From the NCBI GenBank assembly GCA_023213315.1, contig JAKCPI010004364.1:124001-188000 (forward strand): 64,000 nt of DNA, read 5' to 3'. Source of the DNA: Euborellia annulipes (taxonomy: Eukaryota; Arthropoda; Insecta; Dermaptera; Anisolabididae). This document shows positions 10,161-21,652 of the stretch, piece by piece. How positions within the stretch are numbered: position 1 is the first letter of the stretch; each line of letters opens with the position of its first letter. Below the pieces are notes generated by a model. It searched no databases. It was given only the letters and a program-made list of their open reading frames with translations, and was not told where the DNA came from. A program made the position numbers and the translations under genes.

Positions 10161-10940
10161 TGTCTGTGTCGGTCTGTGTGTCTGTGAACAAAATATCTCA
10201 ACAACGATAAGAGCTACGAGGCTGAAATTTTATATTTAAGTTAGGCACCCCTTCCCCAAGGGGTGAAAATAAGCTTTTAAACAAAATCGGCTAAAAACCA
10301 CTACTTTACTGCAAGGGCGGATACAAGGGGGGGGGGGGAGTAAAGGGGGTAATTACCCCCCCCCCCCCCCCGAGATTTGAAAAAATGCCTTTTTTCGAAA
10401 AAAAAAAAAATGTATTTTTAATGTAAAATTTTAAAAATTAATACTTAAAAATTTGATTTGTATTTATATTCTGGCCAACAAGTACAGAATGCGCCTTTAA
10501 ATTGCCGAAATTAAGAAAAAATAGTGTGCTGTGCGACGAGTCACACCAGATTACCCCCCCCCCCCCCCCGAGAAACCCCTCTGGATCCGCCCTTGCTTCA
10601 CTGATGTACTTTTTAAGTTTGTTTCGATTTTCTCAAAATTCGCTCTAACGATTTTGATTAAAATTATTTTTTAGATGCTCTTTAAAATGTATATTCTCAT
10701 TTTGCTCTCAAAATTGTTCAAAGACCACTTTACTTTTGTTCTTCATATAAAAGAAGAAATGGTTGCCATTGGTAAAAAAATATAAATATTTTTCTATATT
10801 TATAAATTTTCCATCTTGAATTTTAATATATCGGCGGAAACTAAATATAAAATCTGGTGTAACAAGCTCAGAACACAACTTTCGATTTCCGAAGTTAAGA
10901 GCAAGTTGTGTGCTGTGCGACCAGTCACACCATATTTTTT
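10161..10940 (+). mobile_element. HINE-1 copy, 5' truncated, split by a hAT MITE
   Basis: Starts in the GTCTGTGTGTCTGTGAACA core, runs through GTTAGGCACCCC and the GATGTACTTTTT block, and ends in the 3' hairpin GTGCTGTGCGACCAGTCACA. A 284-bp hAT MITE sits at 10312-10595. The X-box site is degraded here (GGTTGCCATTGGTAA). The layout resembles DINE-1/Helentron-associated elements: 5' hairpin, GTCTGTC-rich core, AAAGAGCTAGGAGGTTGAAA-type block and 3' hairpin. Confidence 0.7.
10312..10595. mobile_element. hAT MITE inserted in a HINE-1 copy
   Basis: Ends are CAAGGGCGGAT and ATCCGCCCTTG. The target duplication is CTTTACTG (10304-10311) and CTTCACTG (10596-10603), 7 of 8. Long G and C runs lie inside each end. 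Near 10530-10556 it contains GTGTGCTGTGCGACGAGTCA, a piece of the HINE-1 3' hairpin, so the MITE appears to have captured HINE sequence. Confidence 0.8.
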
Positions 10941-11566
10941 TATTTAATTTAATTATTTGAAAGTTTTTTTGCCGTGTTAACATTTTTTTTTTTTTTTTTT
11001 TACATCCCGTTTGATTAATTTCTTTTCAAAGGAGAAAGAAAGTTAATGACTACTCAAAGCACTGATGAATCCTTTCTGGCCATGACTAAAAGCTCGAGCT
11101 AATATGCAGATGCAAAGTTTAATCTATTCGAATGATATCTCTGCTATATGTATGTCAAAGCCTGGCAACTAGTAGAGATTCCTCGGATCGTTGCCTGCTT
11201 TCTGTGTATACCCCTAAAAGGCAAAATGGGGAGGACGGGGGTGGGGGGGTGAGATTGTGCCGTCATCCATGCCTATACTCACTGCTGTGTTTGATCTTTT
11301 AATCATACATTAATAACTCTTTATTCATATATCTGTTTAGAAACATGACTTAAATTTGCTTTTCAACTAAAGTTGATATTAATTCATTTCTCTGCATCAA
11401 CGATTCGACAAAGGAATTAAATATTCATATTTCTGTGCTTAATTTATTTTAGTTGCTTTTATTTTTTATTTTCTCTTATACATATAGTTCTCTTAGTTTA
11501 AACCCTTCTCATCTTGAAAAAAAATTGCAGATTTGTATATATATTATAAAAGAAAGTTTGGTTAGT
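10941..11566. other. spacer with a GC-richer island at about 11040-11280
   Basis: Poly-T near 10982, then a non-repetitive stretch with the octamer-like CAGATGCAAAG near 11110 and GGGGAGGACGGGGG near 11230. No reading frame. Possible regulatory DNA, otherwise unassigned. Confidence 0.25.
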
Positions 11567-11824
11567 TGGACGATGTTATGCATGAAGGAATCAAGCGAGC
11601 GCCATTATTATCGAAATTGAATTAAAAGCCGCCTTCTTGTAGTGAAAAAAAAGATCTACCTCTTTATTTAAATCACTACATTATTACTCTGTGCACTTTT
11701 TTTTTTGTATAAAACAAAAAAAAAGTCATTTCCATTGGTTTTGTTCACAAGCGTACAAATAAAATGCCCCTTATCTCAGATTTGGGTTAATAGCACTTGG
11801 TTCCTTCATGCATAACATCGTCCA
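11567..11824. mobile_element. inverted-repeat element (MITE-like), 258 bp
   Basis: Terminal inverted repeats of about 28 bp: TGGACGATGTTATGCATGAA at the left and TTCATGCATAACATCGTCCA at the right, extending inward to GGAATCAAG / CTTGGTTCC. The target duplication is unclear. No coding capacity. Confidence 0.75.
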
Positions 11825-11936
11825 GTTGTTGTATCATTCATGTCCGCAGCAGAAATTTTTTTTTCGTGAACGAGGGGCAAATGAATAAATTTTGAATAAT
11901 GTAGAATACATGTTTCTTATAATTACTTAAAATGCC

Positions 11937-11970
11937 CTCGGGCTTGGTGTAGTGGTTAGCGTGCTGGTTA
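11937..11970 (+). mobile_element. SINE type B head fragment
   Basis: GGGCTTGGTGTAGTGGTTAG matches the A-box half of the type B SINE head. It is cut off by AT-rich DNA and the inverted-repeat element that follows. Confidence 0.5.
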
Positions 11971-11989
11971 AATATTTAATTTATTTATT

Positions 11990-12531
11990 GATTTTATTTT
12001 AATTATCATATCCTCTTGTTTTATTATCTTTCATCAAAATTATAATTTAACTAAATATTTCCAGTGGCGTTGCGAAGCCCCTACCCAGGCTAGTTTAGGT
12101 ATAAAATAAATTCTTTGAAAGAAATTCGGAAGAAAGGTGGGTCTTAAATTCTTTTTTTAAAAAAGAAGACTTGGATGTTTTTCTCGTCTTTTTTGTTGTT
12201 GTTCCTTTTAATGTTCACAAAGATAAGACTTTTTGGCCATGGATTACGTTAATGGAAAAAGATTCAATTGGAAATAAAGAAAAAAAAAAACGAATGATTA
12301 GTTGGTTAGATTTAAGAAAGAATAGGAGAAAAAAAGAAGAAGAAAGTTGCCGTATTAAATCGTTAGTAAGTTGGGAAGGAAATGGAAGTATTTATTAATT
12401 TAACAATTAATGATTCTATTGATTTTTATTCAATTTATTATAGATAATTTTTGGGAGGATATATTTAGTTACATTATAATATTTTGATGAAAGATAATAA
12501 AACAAGAGGATATGATAATTAAAATAAAATC
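11990..12531. mobile_element. inverted-repeat element, 70-bp arms
   Basis: Left arm GATTTTATTTTAATTATCAT, CCTCTTGTTTTATTATC and TTTCATCAAAAT (11990-12060) pairs with ATTTTGATGAAAGATAATAA to AAAATAAAATC (12462-12531). The arms are almost perfect. The 400-bp interior starts with CCAGTGGCGTTGCGAAGCCC near 12061 and has AT-rich sequence without a recognisable protein. A MITE or a recent fold-back. Confidence 0.75.
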
Positions 12532-13824
12532 ATCGGATCAATTATAAATTACACAATTGAAATTATAAAATATAATAGAGGAATAACTGTGCATTCATTA
12601 TCAATGAAGTAGACATACTAGCATTCATTTTAGGAGGGGAATCCCGGGGTTTTAACACAGAAGCACACGGTTCAACTCCCGGCGAAGACAATTTTTCTTT
12701 CCTTCTGTTAATATTATTAATATTTTAATTTAACCCCATCCCATCTGCCCTAGCGAGGTAATTAATAATCTTATCTTTTAGTTCAAAAGATAATCGATCT
12801 TCTACAAAAATCCATTTAACTCATTGTTTTGCTTCTGAATAGAACAAATAACTCTCAAAGCAGTTTCCGTTTCTTTTAATATTTATTAGATCGCAAATTT
12901 AATCTTATTAACTGTTAAAACAAGCGTCTATGTATCCAAGGGGAATAATAACAGAAACCGCAAGCCTTTTGGTTAATTTCGCCACGTTAAAATAAGACGA
13001 ATAAAAGGGGCGCAATATCCGCTAAGGGCGAGTCGAGTTTATCTTTAGGTTGCTTAGAAAACTAAAAGGGGAGCGATGCAGCTTAGAGGGAGTCTGTGCT
13101 CCTTCGCACTATTAAAGAAATATATAGGATGTTTAAAAACGTTATCAACGCTACCATTTCTTGTAAAAATTTGTCATTATGCCTCTTTAGAAAAATCCAA
13201 TTTTAAGGGATAACAAATAGAATGTAGAAAATGTATAAAGTGTGAATATTTTTTCACTCTAAGACGTTCAATTTAACCATTTAGCATAAATTTTAAAAGA
13301 ATTTTATAAATCGCCTAGTAGAGGGGAAAGCAATTGTAAACATTTTTAATAATAAATAGCGAGGATCATATCTGTGTTCGGAGATAAACAGATTATAGTA
13401 ATGTTTAAAAAAGATTAAATGAAATATAATTGTTTTCATTATAATAATTATTAAAAAAATAATATTTATTCATCCGATTACATAATATTTAATTAAATAC
13501 TATTTTTGAAAAATAATATAAATAGTATTAATATATAGGCCTAATCTATAATCAAATATTTATTAGTATAATTTTATTTATTCGTAAAACGCATTTTACC
13601 TCTGAAAGAGGTAGTGAAAATAAGTGTTTTTTATTTTGATTCTGAATTCTTCATAAATTTCAGAACTTTTGTTGATTTGTTTGATGATAGGATTTATCTA
13701 ATGATTTTGTTAATTATTTCCCTCCCTTGGATAGTTAACTCGTCGACAAATATATTTATTTGCAATTTGATATTTTAGTCGAATTTATTTTTTCTTTAAT
13801 TTATTTTTTCGCAAAAAATCTAGA
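12532..13824. other. AT-rich DNA with a tRNA-like fragment
   Basis: At about 12632-12682 a B-box-like GGTTCAACTCCCGG suggests a decayed tRNA-derived sequence. The remainder is AT-rich without genes. Confidence 0.35.
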
Positions 13825-14215
13825 CCAGTGTTTCCCAACCTTTTGAAGTCCACGGCACCCCCAAAGCACCTTTGGTAATAACATTACACACTACGGGCAC
13901 CCTTCCTTTTTTTTCCTAGCAAAACGAAATTTTTGCCGCCCTCAAGAAAATTTTTTTCGCCCTACGGAAAATTTTTCACTTCCATGAAAATCGTTTTTTT
14001 TTTTTTTTTTTTTTTTTTTGGAGGACAAAATTTTTGCCGCCTTTAGGGAAGTTTTTTCCGCTCAGCGATATTTTTCTGCACTGCGGGAAATTTTTTTCCC
14101 TTTGCGTGAAAATCATTTTACCTTTTACCTTTTTTTTAGGGGTACAAAAAATTTTTGCCGTCCTCGCAAAATTTTTTCCCCGTCCGTGTGAATCATTTGA
14201 AAGTTTTTTTAGCAA
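13825..14215. repeat. hAT-like end followed by three diverged ~110-bp tandem units
   Basis: CAGTGTTTCCCAACCTTTTG at 13825 resembles a hAT terminus. Three units follow, each starting AAATTTTTGCCG (about 13925, 14030, 14148) and running through GGAAAATTTTT-type blocks to TGAAAATC or TGAATCATT. The units are diverged and one carries a long poly-T. No matching opposite terminus was found, so the element is truncated or its other end is decayed. Confidence 0.55.
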
Positions 14216-14375
14216 AGCTTCATTTTTTTTGGATTTTCTGAAAATTGGCTCTCTTCTAAAGCTAACCCACTGAGTTTCGAAATACACCCCGTTTGCGGCG
14301 TATCCTTACGCCTACGACGTACTTTTTTCAACAACTCGTTACAGAAATACTGACCTCAACATCTGGGGATAGGAA

Positions 14376-14765
14376 TAAAAATTATATTTCTAATTTAAAG
14401 ATCTTATTCTCAAATTAGGACATTTCGGAAAATTTTTCATTTGCATATTAATATTCTTTATTATTATTATTATTTTTTTTTTACTTTTATATCTTATATT
14501 TATTAACCTCTTAGAGAAAAACTTTTCAAGTACAAATTAAGCGATTTGCTTGTTTATCCCCTTATAAGTATAAAAATTATATTTCTAATTTAAAGATCTT
14601 ATTCTCAAATTAGGACATTTCTGAAAATTTTTCATTTGCATATTAATATTCTTTATTATTATTATTTTTTTTTTTTTACTTTTATATCTTATATTTATTA
14701 ACCTCTTAGAGAAAAACTTTTCAAGTACAAATTAAGCGATTTGCTTGTTTATCCCCTTATAAGTA
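14376..14765 (+). repeat. tandem duplication, 2 x 195 bp
   Basis: 14376-14570 is repeated at 14571-14765 with near identity, from TAAAAATTATATTTC to TATCCCCTTATAAG. Differences are confined to about one substitution (CATTTCGG / CATTTCTG) and homopolymer length. A very young tandem duplication. Confidence 0.9.
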
Positions 14766-15129
14766 ACTCAAAAAAGGAAAAAAAATTTTTATTTATTCTT
14801 TGAAACTTTTTAGAAACTTTATATGAGAAAACTTGACATTCTATTTTTTTTTTTAGTAAACTTAAACCAATTTCTTCAGCCCCATAAATTTGTTATTTGG
14901 TGTTAATAGTCCGAACTTTTTACGTCATGATATAAAACATATTTTAGATTATATACGGACATTAATACTTATATAAATGATAAAAAGGCCTTTGAAAGCA
15001 AATCAAAATCCAATGGGGATTTATTTGTATTCTCTCATATTTTTTTTTATTAATACGTAAAATCTAGTATAGATGATTTTATTTTACCTTTTCAAATTTA
15101 AAATTATTTCACCACATAGTATACCATAT
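14766..15129. other. AT-rich DNA without recognised features
   Basis: No coding potential or repeats detected. Confidence 0.4.
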
Positions 15130-15418
15130 TCTTAAGGCTCTAGCTATCAGGTGGGGACTTAATTGTGGCGCTCACTGTTCCTGGTCATATCGGTCTCTCT
15201 TCAGTCATTAGTGTGTGACCTGACACGTTTTGGTTACTCTGAAGGGTAATATTCATGGGAAAAATGAAGGGACTGAGGTGGGTTTCCGTTTCCTTCCTCA
15301 GGAGGGAGCATCTCAAATAGAGTTGGATAATTTTTTACCATGAGGTGGATTTGAACTCAAGTTGTCTTCAACTCTGGATTATAAGCTTTATCTCCTCGGC
15401 AATCGCCTTCTCATATCG
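15130..15418 (-). mobile_element. tRNA-derived SINE, type C
   Basis: On the minus strand: GAGAAGGCGATTGCCGAGGA (A-box region), AAGCTTATAATCC, then GAGTTCAAATCCACCTCATG (B-box), followed by a body with CAGAGTAACCAAAACGTGTC. The copy at 19735-19948 matches in order, and a plus-strand relative lies at 57168-57325. Confidence 0.65.
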
Positions 15419-17343
15419 GCCTAGATATTTAAAAATAAAATAATGAAACTTTTCTTAAAAACTGCTTCTAATCTTTCTATACTTTCCATTTCCTACTAGA
15501 ATAATAAGAATTTGTTTTGATCTATTTGTTAATTCAATATTTATTCTCTTAGAAACTTGAACCAGTAGTCTTACTTCTTTTTTTTTTTTTTGGTAATTTA
15601 GATTTGAAGTTTTTGGCTGCTGAAGCTTATTTTGTCAATAATAGGCTACAGAATACAAATTACGTATATAAGCCTATTAAAGAAGATTTCGTATCGATGT
15701 CTTTTTTTGAAGCCTACCTTCAGAACTACTTGACCTAGCTTTTTAAGAGAGATTTTATGGCGTTTGTTCTCTTTCCGGTCTGGTCCACCTTTTTGATCTC
15801 ATCTTAATAATTCTCCCCTAAATTTTTTTATCTACTAAAATTTTTATTTCATGTTTTCCATCCCTAAGTATGGCTTCTAACTAGTTAAGGCTGGATTGAT
15901 GGAAGAGCAATCAGAATAAGTTTAACTAAATATATTTTTGAGAATTAAATTTTACTTTGGAACACCCTATAGAAATGCTAGATAAAGCTGAACTTATTCC
16001 AGAGATAGCTTCGATTCCATAAAGGCTTTATTTGCTTTGTCGAAGGTGTTTCTGTTTGTGTTTGTTCCTTCTCAGTTCTCCATCTTTTCTACGTAATAAA
16101 CCAAGCTACATAGTAAAAAAAATTCTCTCATCTGACTTAAGTTTCAAAAAAAAAAAAATATATATATATAACATTGATGGTTTCAAAATGTTTTATGTCC
16201 TCATCCAAAAATTAACTTAAAAAAAAAAGAGAAAAATTTATATCGTGGTAAATTTTCACTTCATTCATTTTTTTTTTTTTACTCCTTTTTATTTTTATTT
16301 TTGTTTTATAAATTAATAAACTTCTAAATAACTCTTTTACCTTTTAATTACTTCATCCCCCTATATTTATATTAAAATTTAAAATAATAACTTAATTCAT
16401 CTTCATTCAAAGAGATTTATAATATAATTAAGAGGCTTTTTTTTTTGTTTAAAAACAACTCATTTTTCTCTATTTACGCTAAATAATTTATACCCTCTTG
16501 ACTTTTAATTTGGGTAGGCTTTTTAGGCCTGAAAGTTTTTTTTTTCTTTTGATGGGCGTAACCATGGCGTATGCTAACTTGGTAGAGAGGATTATCTGAT
16601 TAGAAGGAGGTAGACTTAAATTTACAAAATTTTGTATGATTTAATAATTAGATAATTTTAACGAGGTCCTCTTCTCCATGTTTGTTTCGATCGTCAGTAA
16701 AATTTTCACATTAATTTAAAATTACTTAAGTCTATATTTGTTTGGTCTTAATGACTATATAATTGTGAGAATAAAGGTTTGAAAATCATATTTTATTACT
16801 AGAATGGAATTATGGACGCCCTATTGTTAAATTTCAACAACTTCACTTAGGATATTTGCAAATAAAATGAGGTTAAACGTTCTTATTTCTATAATACTAT
16901 ACAAAATAATAGACAAAGTATTACAGTATTTATATATTTTTAATAATTATTTAATACAAAAATGTGGTCTATAATTAAAAATTCTCCTAATAATAGACAA
17001 AAATTTGATTTTCAACAAACTTAGTTACAAAAATCAATAATTTTATTGATCGTTTCAAAAATCTTTCGAATTAAATTTTTTTTTTATCATAAAAAAGTGA
17101 AATTCTTTTTGTGGGCGTAGTCCCCCTGGCTAGACGCGAAGCCCGCCAAAGGTGGGCGATGCGGCTAGTTTATTATAATACTCTCAAGAGAAAGAACACA
17201 ATGCTTTCCAATAGGAAAATTCTGAATTTGTGAGGCTCTTAAAAGGGGGGGGTTTCCTGTCCATAATTTGAAATTTCAAATCACCCCCGAAAATTTTATA
17301 CTATTTAAAAAAACTCTATTTAGTAATTTTAGAGTTGATGCGT
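15419..17343. other. long AT-rich stretch, no gene
   Basis: Contains a weak tRNA-like segment at 16557-16640 (CTAACTTGGTAGAGAGG) and, near 17128-17165, the module GGCTAGACGCGAAGCCCGCC also found in the R1 repeats (2617, 27358). Otherwise homopolymer-rich spacer. Confidence 0.4.
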
Positions 17344-17407
17344 TACGACTCCTAATTTGCATTTCTTAACATTTTTTTTTAAATTATAATAAAAAAAAAG
17401 TTCATTC
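17344..17407 (+). repeat. direct repeat, copy 1 (613-bp spacing)
   Basis: TACGACTCCTAATTTGCATT through TAATAAAAAAAAAGTTCAT recurs at 17957-18010 with short indels. Confidence 0.7.
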
Positions 17408-17699
17408 CTTTGACTTTTGTGTGATATTATATAGATAATAGTCTTTTATTAAAATGGAAATCAATCCAAGCCTAAATAAGAGAACGCCATGAGCAGAGAA
17501 CAAACCATACGATTATGAGTTAGTTTTAATTCTGGCAAGTCCTTTGCTACACTAGCATTTCAAAATATTTTTACATTAAAAAAAAGACTAAATGACTTGT
17601 TTGTTTCCTATCACCAGTTTAGCACTTGTAAAATCTATGATAATTTTGAAATACGTTATAAAGGAAAAAAAAAATTGCTGGCTTCTTTCACTCGCCATT

Positions 17700-17950
17700 A
17701 AATCGAAAGGGTTTTTAAATGAAAATCAATCTGTCGATCTGGCGAGAAGCTCCTCTATCTCTCACTTGTAAGTAGTCGATTGGCCGTTTGTGGCCTTTAA
17801 TGCCCTTTGGCCCGTTAACTTGGCCCTTATGAGGGGTTCAAAGGCCGGATCACCCACCCGTTGACCCAACCAACACCACCACTCAAACAACCTTTCGGGC
17901 CAAAGGGCCGATGCTGGGAACGGGCCCAACCGTCCCGGAAAATCCAGTCA
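17700..17950. other. GC-rich non-repetitive island
   Basis: Distinctly richer in G and C than its surroundings, with runs of GGCC (TTTGGCCCGTTAACTTGGCC, GGGCCAAAGGGCC) and CACC blocks. No frame, splice signals or repeat relatives seen. Candidate regulatory element or exon of unknown type. Confidence 0.3.
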
Positions 17951-17956
17951 ACTTCT

Positions 17957-18010
17957 TACGACTCCTCCTAATTTGCATTTCTTAAAATTATAATAAAAAA
18001 AAGTTCATCC
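17957..18010 (+). repeat. direct repeat, copy 2
   Basis: Second copy of 17344-17407. Together the copies bracket the GC-rich island, which could be the duplicated or inserted segment. Confidence 0.7.
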
Positions 18011-18592
18011 CTAAAAACGAGAACAGGTATTCTTGTATTTTACTAATTTCATAAAACCGAAATAAATTGTAAATCATGCAAGAAATGAATGCTTCTCTGG
18101 GGCGAACCCTTTGAAAGGTCACAAAATATCTAAAGGGGAATAAAGAAAAATAGCGAATATGAGCACAAAAAATAAATAAGCCCTATGTGCGCACAAGTGC
18201 ATGATCGGATTAAAAAAATGTTCCTTTTTAAAAATAACGGACGCTCCGAAACAAATCCTATTATCTAAGATATAGGCAAACAGGGAATTAATTTTCATTA
18301 GTCCATTATATTCCCTAGAGAAAGAAGCTTTTGCTATTTCTTCTCACCCGGAAATTTGCCTTGCCGGGTTAGTGCAACGCATTCGCACATGAAATGTTTC
18401 GCCGTTTCTTTTGTCATATTGCTGAAACAACATCAGCATCACTAATTAAATTATATTTTAAAGGACAGTGTCCTATTAGAAGATCACTAATTAACCTTAA
18501 TTCATTTCTGTTGAGATAAATAAAGATCTCTTTGCAACACTTTGGTTCTTGACGGTTATTTACTTACCAGGTATCTTAGAGAAGTGACTAAA
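18011..18592. other. spacer without recognised features
   Basis: Moderately AT-rich. No reading frame, SINE head or inverted repeat assigned. Confidence 0.35.
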
Positions 18593-19088
18593 ACGCCTGG
18601 AAGTTAGACAACTCGTGTTTCATTTCTTAATTGTTGAAAGACAGGCATTTCAATTAAAAACATGTTTGGATAAATATGGACAAAACATTTTTAAAGACAG
18701 GAGAAGGAGCAGGTGCAGCCAAACGATTTTTTACAATCCAACTAGATGTTTCGGGAGAATTTTATTTACCCTTCTTCAGTCCATCAAAATTGTTAAAGTC
18801 CCGGAGTTGGTCAATAGGCCAATACATTTACATGTATTGCCCTATTGACCAACTCCGGGACTTTAACAATTTTGAAGGACTGAAGATGGGTAAATAAAAT
18901 TCACCTGAAACGTCTCGTTGGATTGTATTAAAAAAAAAAGGATTTTATTTTTGCTGCACCTGCTGTCTGTAGAAAAACAGCCACTGACTTCATTGATTTA
19001 AAATTTTTTTTAATTTAAATATAATTATTTAATAGGCAATAAAAAATGATTTTAATGATATTTCGTTGTCTAACTTCCAGGTGTCTTA
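18593..19088. repeat. fold-back element with core motif in both arms
   Basis: The outer arms CTGGAAGTTAGACAAC and GTTGTCTAACTTCCAG close the structure. The long inner arms (about 18697-18815 and 18835-18965) pair through AAGTCCCGGAGTTGGTCAAT / ATTGACCAACTCCGGGACTT and GCAGGTGCAGC / GCTGCACCTGC. Each arm carries the core: the right arm reads ACTGAAGATGGGTAAATAAA then CACCTGAAACGTC (18880-18912). The left arm has the inverted, slightly different version. The reading frames here are arm artefacts. Confidence 0.8.
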
Positions 19089-19734
19089 ATCGCATATATT
19101 CTAATTAGTTTTTCATTTTTATTATTTTTTTTTTGTCGTAGCTTTGAAAAAATTTATATTACTGACAAATACAATGGCTCTTCACTTAACTGATTATAAA
19201 GATTTATACTTGCTAATTCGAGTTTGATGTTAAGTTTAATTTGAGTGGAAAGTAAATAAATAAACTACTGTATTTAAGTTTAAATGAAGAGCTGTCACGA
19301 CTTTACTATTATCAATAGCCTATCAATCGTTACGAGCGGAAAAAACTGCCGCCGTCGCCATTAAAATAAATTGTTTGTCCTCCCTTGCTATGACACGCAA
19401 AGTTCATTTTATGCTGGAAATTTATATGATTGCATTACTTGATAAAATGATCGTAAAAAATAAATAAATAAAAAAAAAGAATCTTATAAGGACGTGTGCT
19501 TGTAAATTTAATGGGTAATATTGCAATTGTATCACTGTTTCTTGCTTCTATATAATCAACACCTCCATTTATCAACTTCGTGAGGGTAGGGCGAGAAAAA
19601 AACGGAAAGAAATTATAAGAGGGTGGAAATAAAAAAATAAATCCATGTTGATTTAAAAAACATTTCAAAACAAGGAAGTAAACTTCATTTTTAAACAAAT
19701 TCATAGCACAAAAATTCATCTAGTATTTATTGAA
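19089..19734. other. AT-rich DNA without recognised features
   Basis: Short poly-A/T runs and no repeat linkage. A minus-strand frame of about 90 codons has no recognisable domain. Confidence 0.35.
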
Positions 19735-19948
19735 TTAATTATTATTCTTTCTCTTCTGTCATTAGTGTCAGACTTGACATGTTTTGGTTACTCTGATGAG
19801 CAACTTTCATGGAAATAATAGTGAGGTGGGTTCCCGTCTAAAATAGAGTTGGATAATTTTTTGCCATGAGGTGGATTTGAACTCGAGTTATCTTCAACTC
19901 AGGATTATAAGCTTAATTGCTTTATCCCCTCGGCTGATCGCCTCCTCT
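19735..19948 (-). mobile_element. tRNA-derived SINE, type C
   Basis: Minus strand: GCGATCAGCCGAGGGGATAA (A-box region) and GAGTTCAAATCCACCTCATG (B-box), then TTATCCAACTCTATTTTAGA and CAGAGTAACCAAAACATGTC. Same family as 15130-15418. Confidence 0.65.
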
Positions 19949-20156
19949 AATTATTATTAAACTCTTTTATTTTACTTAATTGTCGATTTGTCTAGCTTTT
20001 GCACTTATACTCATTCTATGACCTTGCTAAACCCCTGACTGTATATGCAAAAATATAAATTTATGCGCTTAGGGATAAAACTCCGCCCTCAAAGTTACGC
20101 CGCTGTATAAATACTATTTTTCGTTGAGGCGGAGTCGAAAAAACAACTTCAAAACT

Positions 20157-20455
20157 TCTAGCAGCCAAATATAACCGTGATAGCAAAAATTTCATTTATT
20201 CTCTGCCATCTTCAGTTGCATAGCAGTTTTTTTTTTTAGCAAATAGAGTTGTTATTGGCCTGTTCATAAGCCAAGATTTTCTTCTTCAGTATTCCTTTCA
20301 CAATTGCATCATATGCATTTGCATTGTTATTTTTATACATACGCTTTTGTATAATTCTGGCTTATGAACAGACCATTTGATTACAACTCAATTTGCTAAA
20401 AAAACTCCTATTCAACTGAAGATGGCATAATATAATTGGCCGAAACGTTTTGCAA
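20157..20455. repeat. fold-back element with core motif
   Basis: The arms 20207-20273 and 20360-20428 pair through GCCTGTTCATAAGCC / GGCTTATGAACAG, AGCAAATAGAGTTG / CAACTCAATTTGCT and GCCATCTTCAG / CTGAAGATGGC. The right arm reads CTGAAGATGGCATAATATAA then TTGGCCGAAACG, the shared core. Confidence 0.75.
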
Positions 20456-20569
20456 AAAATGAGTCTGATTTAATAGAGGCTCCCTATTTGGATACATTCC
20501 TTTTCATCCCTGTTATATAATATAATAAAATATATTTGTATAGCAGATCGTGGGTGTGTAGATAATATT

Positions 20570-20757
20570 TTTGAAGTGAAAGAGGATGAAGAGCCTCTAT
20601 TTAAAATTAATATTAATCATACTTTATTGGAACGTTTCGGCAAGGATCCATCCTGCCATGAAGGCTGAATATACCGAAACGTTCCAATAGAGTATTGATT
20701 ATTAATTTTAAATAGATACTCAATTATTGACTCCATCCTCTATCACTTCATTCATAT
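20570..20757. repeat. fold-back element with core motif
   Basis: The arms pair through TATTGGAACGTTTCGG / CCGAAACGTTCCAATA and, farther out, AATATTAATCAT / GATTATTAATTTT and AGTGAAAGAGGATG / CATCCTCTATCACT. The centre reads on the minus strand CAGGATGGATCCTTGCCGAA, a version of the core. Confidence 0.7.
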
Positions 20758-20938
20758 TATTTTTATAATTAGGAATTTAGGGATGAATCTGAAGCCTGGG
20801 TATATACCCTGCAGCCTCCTTCTCTCGGTTGCTCTGTTCACTACCAGTAATTAATTTTGAATAAATTAAAGGACTATTGGTAGTAAATATAATTGCATAT
20901 CGTAAAAAATACTTCCGATTCACATGAAATAAATATAA

Positions 20939-20979
20939 AATGGCCTTCGATGTCGAAAAGACCTTAGAAAAGAAATTTA
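20939..20979 (+). mobile_element. SINE type A tail fragment
   Basis: AATGGCCTTCGATGTCGAAA followed by AGACCTTAG and A-rich sequence matches the 3' end of type A SINEs. A HINE-1 copy begins directly after it. Confidence 0.5.
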
Positions 20980-21652
20980 AAAAAATCTGGTGTGACTGGC
21001 GCACAGCACACAACTTTCTCTTACCTTCGGTAATCGAAAGTTGTGTACTGTGCTTGTCACACCAGATTTTTTGTGTCGACATGTATTTAGTTTCCGACAG
21101 TAGGGTACATTCGATTTTCAAGATGTAAAATTTATAAGTGTGGAAAAATATTTATATTTTGTTACCATGGCAACCATTTCTCCTATCTTTTCTATGGAGT
21201 ACAAGAGTAAAGTGGTCTTCAGAAGATTTCAATCACAAAATGAGAATATACATTTTAAAGAGAATCTAAAAAAAAATAATTGATTTTTGAATTTTAAAAA
21301 AATCGTTGGAGCGAATTTTGAGAAAAAAAAACTGAAAAAGTGCATCAGTAAAGTACTAGTACTCTTTGGTCTATTTTGTTCAAAAGCTTCGTGTCACGTA
21401 CCAAGAGGGTGCCTAACTTAAATATAAAATTTCAACCTCCTAGCTCTTTTCGTTCTTGAGATATTTTGTTCACAGACACACAGACAGACACACACACACA
21501 CACAGACAGACCATGTCGCGAAAACCACTTTTTGGATTCAGGGGACCTCAAAACGTGAAGATCCATCAAAATCTCGACATCGAATTTTTGACATGAATCC
21601 AATACTTTCTCTCTATATATATATTACATATATACATAGGTAAGAGAAAGTA
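20980..21652 (-). mobile_element. HINE-1 (Helentron-type) copy, full length
   Basis: A reference copy, about 673 bp, read on the minus strand. It has a 5' hairpin TACTTTCTCT...AGAGAGAAAGTA, then TTGGATTCATGTCAAAAATT, GATGTCGAGATTTTGATGG, TTTTGAGGTCCCCTGAATCC, a GTCTGTCTGTG core, AACGAAAAGAGCTAGGAGG, GTTAGGCACCC, AGTACTAGTACTTTA, an X-box at 21161-21174, GTGTCGACAC-like sequence and a 90-bp 3' hairpin ending CACACCAGATTTTTT. GGTAAGAGAAAG in the 3' hairpin matches the inverted 5' end, the subterminal inverted repeat expected of Helentron-type elements. No protein is encoded. Confidence 0.8.
21161..21174. promoter_or_regulatory. RFX X-box palindrome inside HINE-1
   Basis: GTTACCATGGCAAC fits the RFX-family binding consensus GTNRCC-NN-RGYAAC at every position. 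The same site is intact in the HINE-1 copies at 30428, 42103, 44321, 61379 and 63299. Confidence 0.55.

Noticed and set aside
13976..14287. Lysine/phenylalanine-rich frames on both strands
   Set aside because: They follow from the tandem AAATTTTTGCCG units and poly-T, not from coding constraint.
20777..21128. Frames across the HINE hairpin, also at 42039-42464, 44273-44557, 22828-23169 and 63146-63418
   Set aside because: The same peptide pieces recur because the repeat recurs. They have varying ends and no start context, so HINE-1 is non-coding.
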